From: Psychroserpens luteus
GTDB lineage: Bacteria > Bacteroidota > Bacteroidia > Flavobacteriales > Flavobacteriaceae
Length of the DNA: 64,000 bases
Assembly (NCBI RefSeq): GCF_015319355.1
Contig: NZ_JADILU010000010.1
Coordinates: 23,951-87,950 of the forward strand
Direction of reading: 5' to 3'
Part shown: piece by piece, positions 63,858 to 64,000 of the stretch
How positions within the stretch are numbered: the first letter of the stretch is position 1
Layout of the letters: each line of letters begins with the position of its first letter
Translations under genes and position numbers: made by a program
The notes under the pieces: model-generated
The model's database searches: none
Told to the model about the DNA's origin: nothing
Seen by the model: the letters and a program-made list of their open reading frames with translations, nothing else

Positions 63858-63884
63858 CGATGTTCGGTTTTTTTAGAAATGTCT

Positions 63885-63919
63885 TGTCCTGAAATATGGC
63901 TACAGGTTAAAATTGATTT
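63885..63919. mobile_element. Terminal end of an IS3-type insertion sequence
   Basis: TGTCCTGAAATATGG at 63885 with CTACAGGTT after it looks like the terminal inverted repeat of an IS3/IS150-like element, directly following the transposase stop on the minus strand. The other end lies outside the window, so this is inferred from one end only. Confidence 0.55.
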
Positions 63920-64000
63920 TTACACTGTTAATTGATATACCATATTTGGTGTTTTATAGTCTAAAGATAAATGTAATCTTATTTCGTTGTATAAATTAAT
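63920..64000 (-). CDS. IS3-family transposase OrfB, C-terminal end (cut by window edge)
   Basis: The last 26 codons read INLYNEIRLHLSLDYKTP then NMVYQLTV and stop. This is the characteristic C terminus of the rve_3 domain of IS3-type transposases (YNxxRPHxSLxxxTPxxV). The frame continues past position 64000. Confidence 0.85.
   Translation of the reverse strand: MNLYNEIRLHLSLDYKTPNMVYQLTV

Noticed and set aside
1-64000. CRISPR array, tRNA, rRNA or riboswitch
   Set aside because: I looked through the spacers and found no regular spacer-repeat array, cloverleaf or recognisable aptamer. Subtle RNA genes could still be missed without a covariance search.

Overview
The window is an AT-rich chromosomal segment from a member of the Bacteroidota, most likely a marine Flavobacteriaceae. 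Evidence: three proteins end in type IX secretion (T9SS) sorting domains, the gliding lipoprotein gene gldI is present, the set of families (DUF349, DUF368 pair, OstA-like, DUF3810, DUF4126, DUF6090, DUF6503) is typical of flavobacteria, and the ndk promoter fits the Bacteroidota TTG / TAnnTTTG pattern. No rRNA, tRNA or CRISPR array was recognised.

Layout. 1-7.1 kb: RecD-like helicase, DUF4126 membrane protein, then a tightly packed + strand cluster kdsB - HAD phosphatase - CatA-like acetyltransferase - kdnB-like dehydrogenase - PlsC-like acyltransferase - secreted hypothetical. It looks like a lipopolysaccharide-sugar cluster, possibly for 8-amino-Kdo. 7.2-22.4 kb: a minus-strand housekeeping block (NTF2-like, DUF349, aroE, two DUF368 polyprenyl-phosphate transporter paralogues, TPR protein, class III aminotransferase, OstA-like, purA, Fur-family regulator, RelA/SpoT). 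22.4-29.5 kb: an insertion region between relA and an M48 protease gene. It carries an uncharacterised 375-aa gene, a T9SS-sorted protein, an LRR lipoprotein and a PLP decarboxylase. It is divided by repeated, decayed copies of the M48 3' end joined to the relA 5' flank. 29.5-31.6 kb: M48 protease and TrmH-like methyltransferase. 31.7-39.5 kb: two large paralogous T9SS adhesin-like proteins and a DUF6503 lipoprotein. 39.6-45.1 kb: two amidohydrolase-family genes and a DUF3810 putative metalloprotease. 45.1-52.7 kb: REP-like palindromes, pepD, a cyclophilin-FKBP fusion, gldI, an NrnA-like DHH phosphoesterase, ndk, DUF2200, flavodoxin-like and DUF1622. 52.7-64 kb: FUSC transporter, P1 peptidase, then accessory DNA (VOC protein, methyltransferase, hypotheticals, phzF, an IS110 remnant, DUF6090, serine hydrolase, an IS3 end) with several palindromic attC-like elements.

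Three signals go beyond ordinary annotation. First, the octamer TTCCGAAG/CTTCGGAA occurs 30 times by hand count, about 20-fold or more above simple compositional expectation, in varied reading frames and in spacers. Second, the relA-M48 interval has a repeated junction architecture that records serial duplication or insertion of cargo genes. Third, a family of imperfectly palindromic intergenic elements, in the same orientation on both sides of phzF, resembles integron attC sites, although no integrase is present here.
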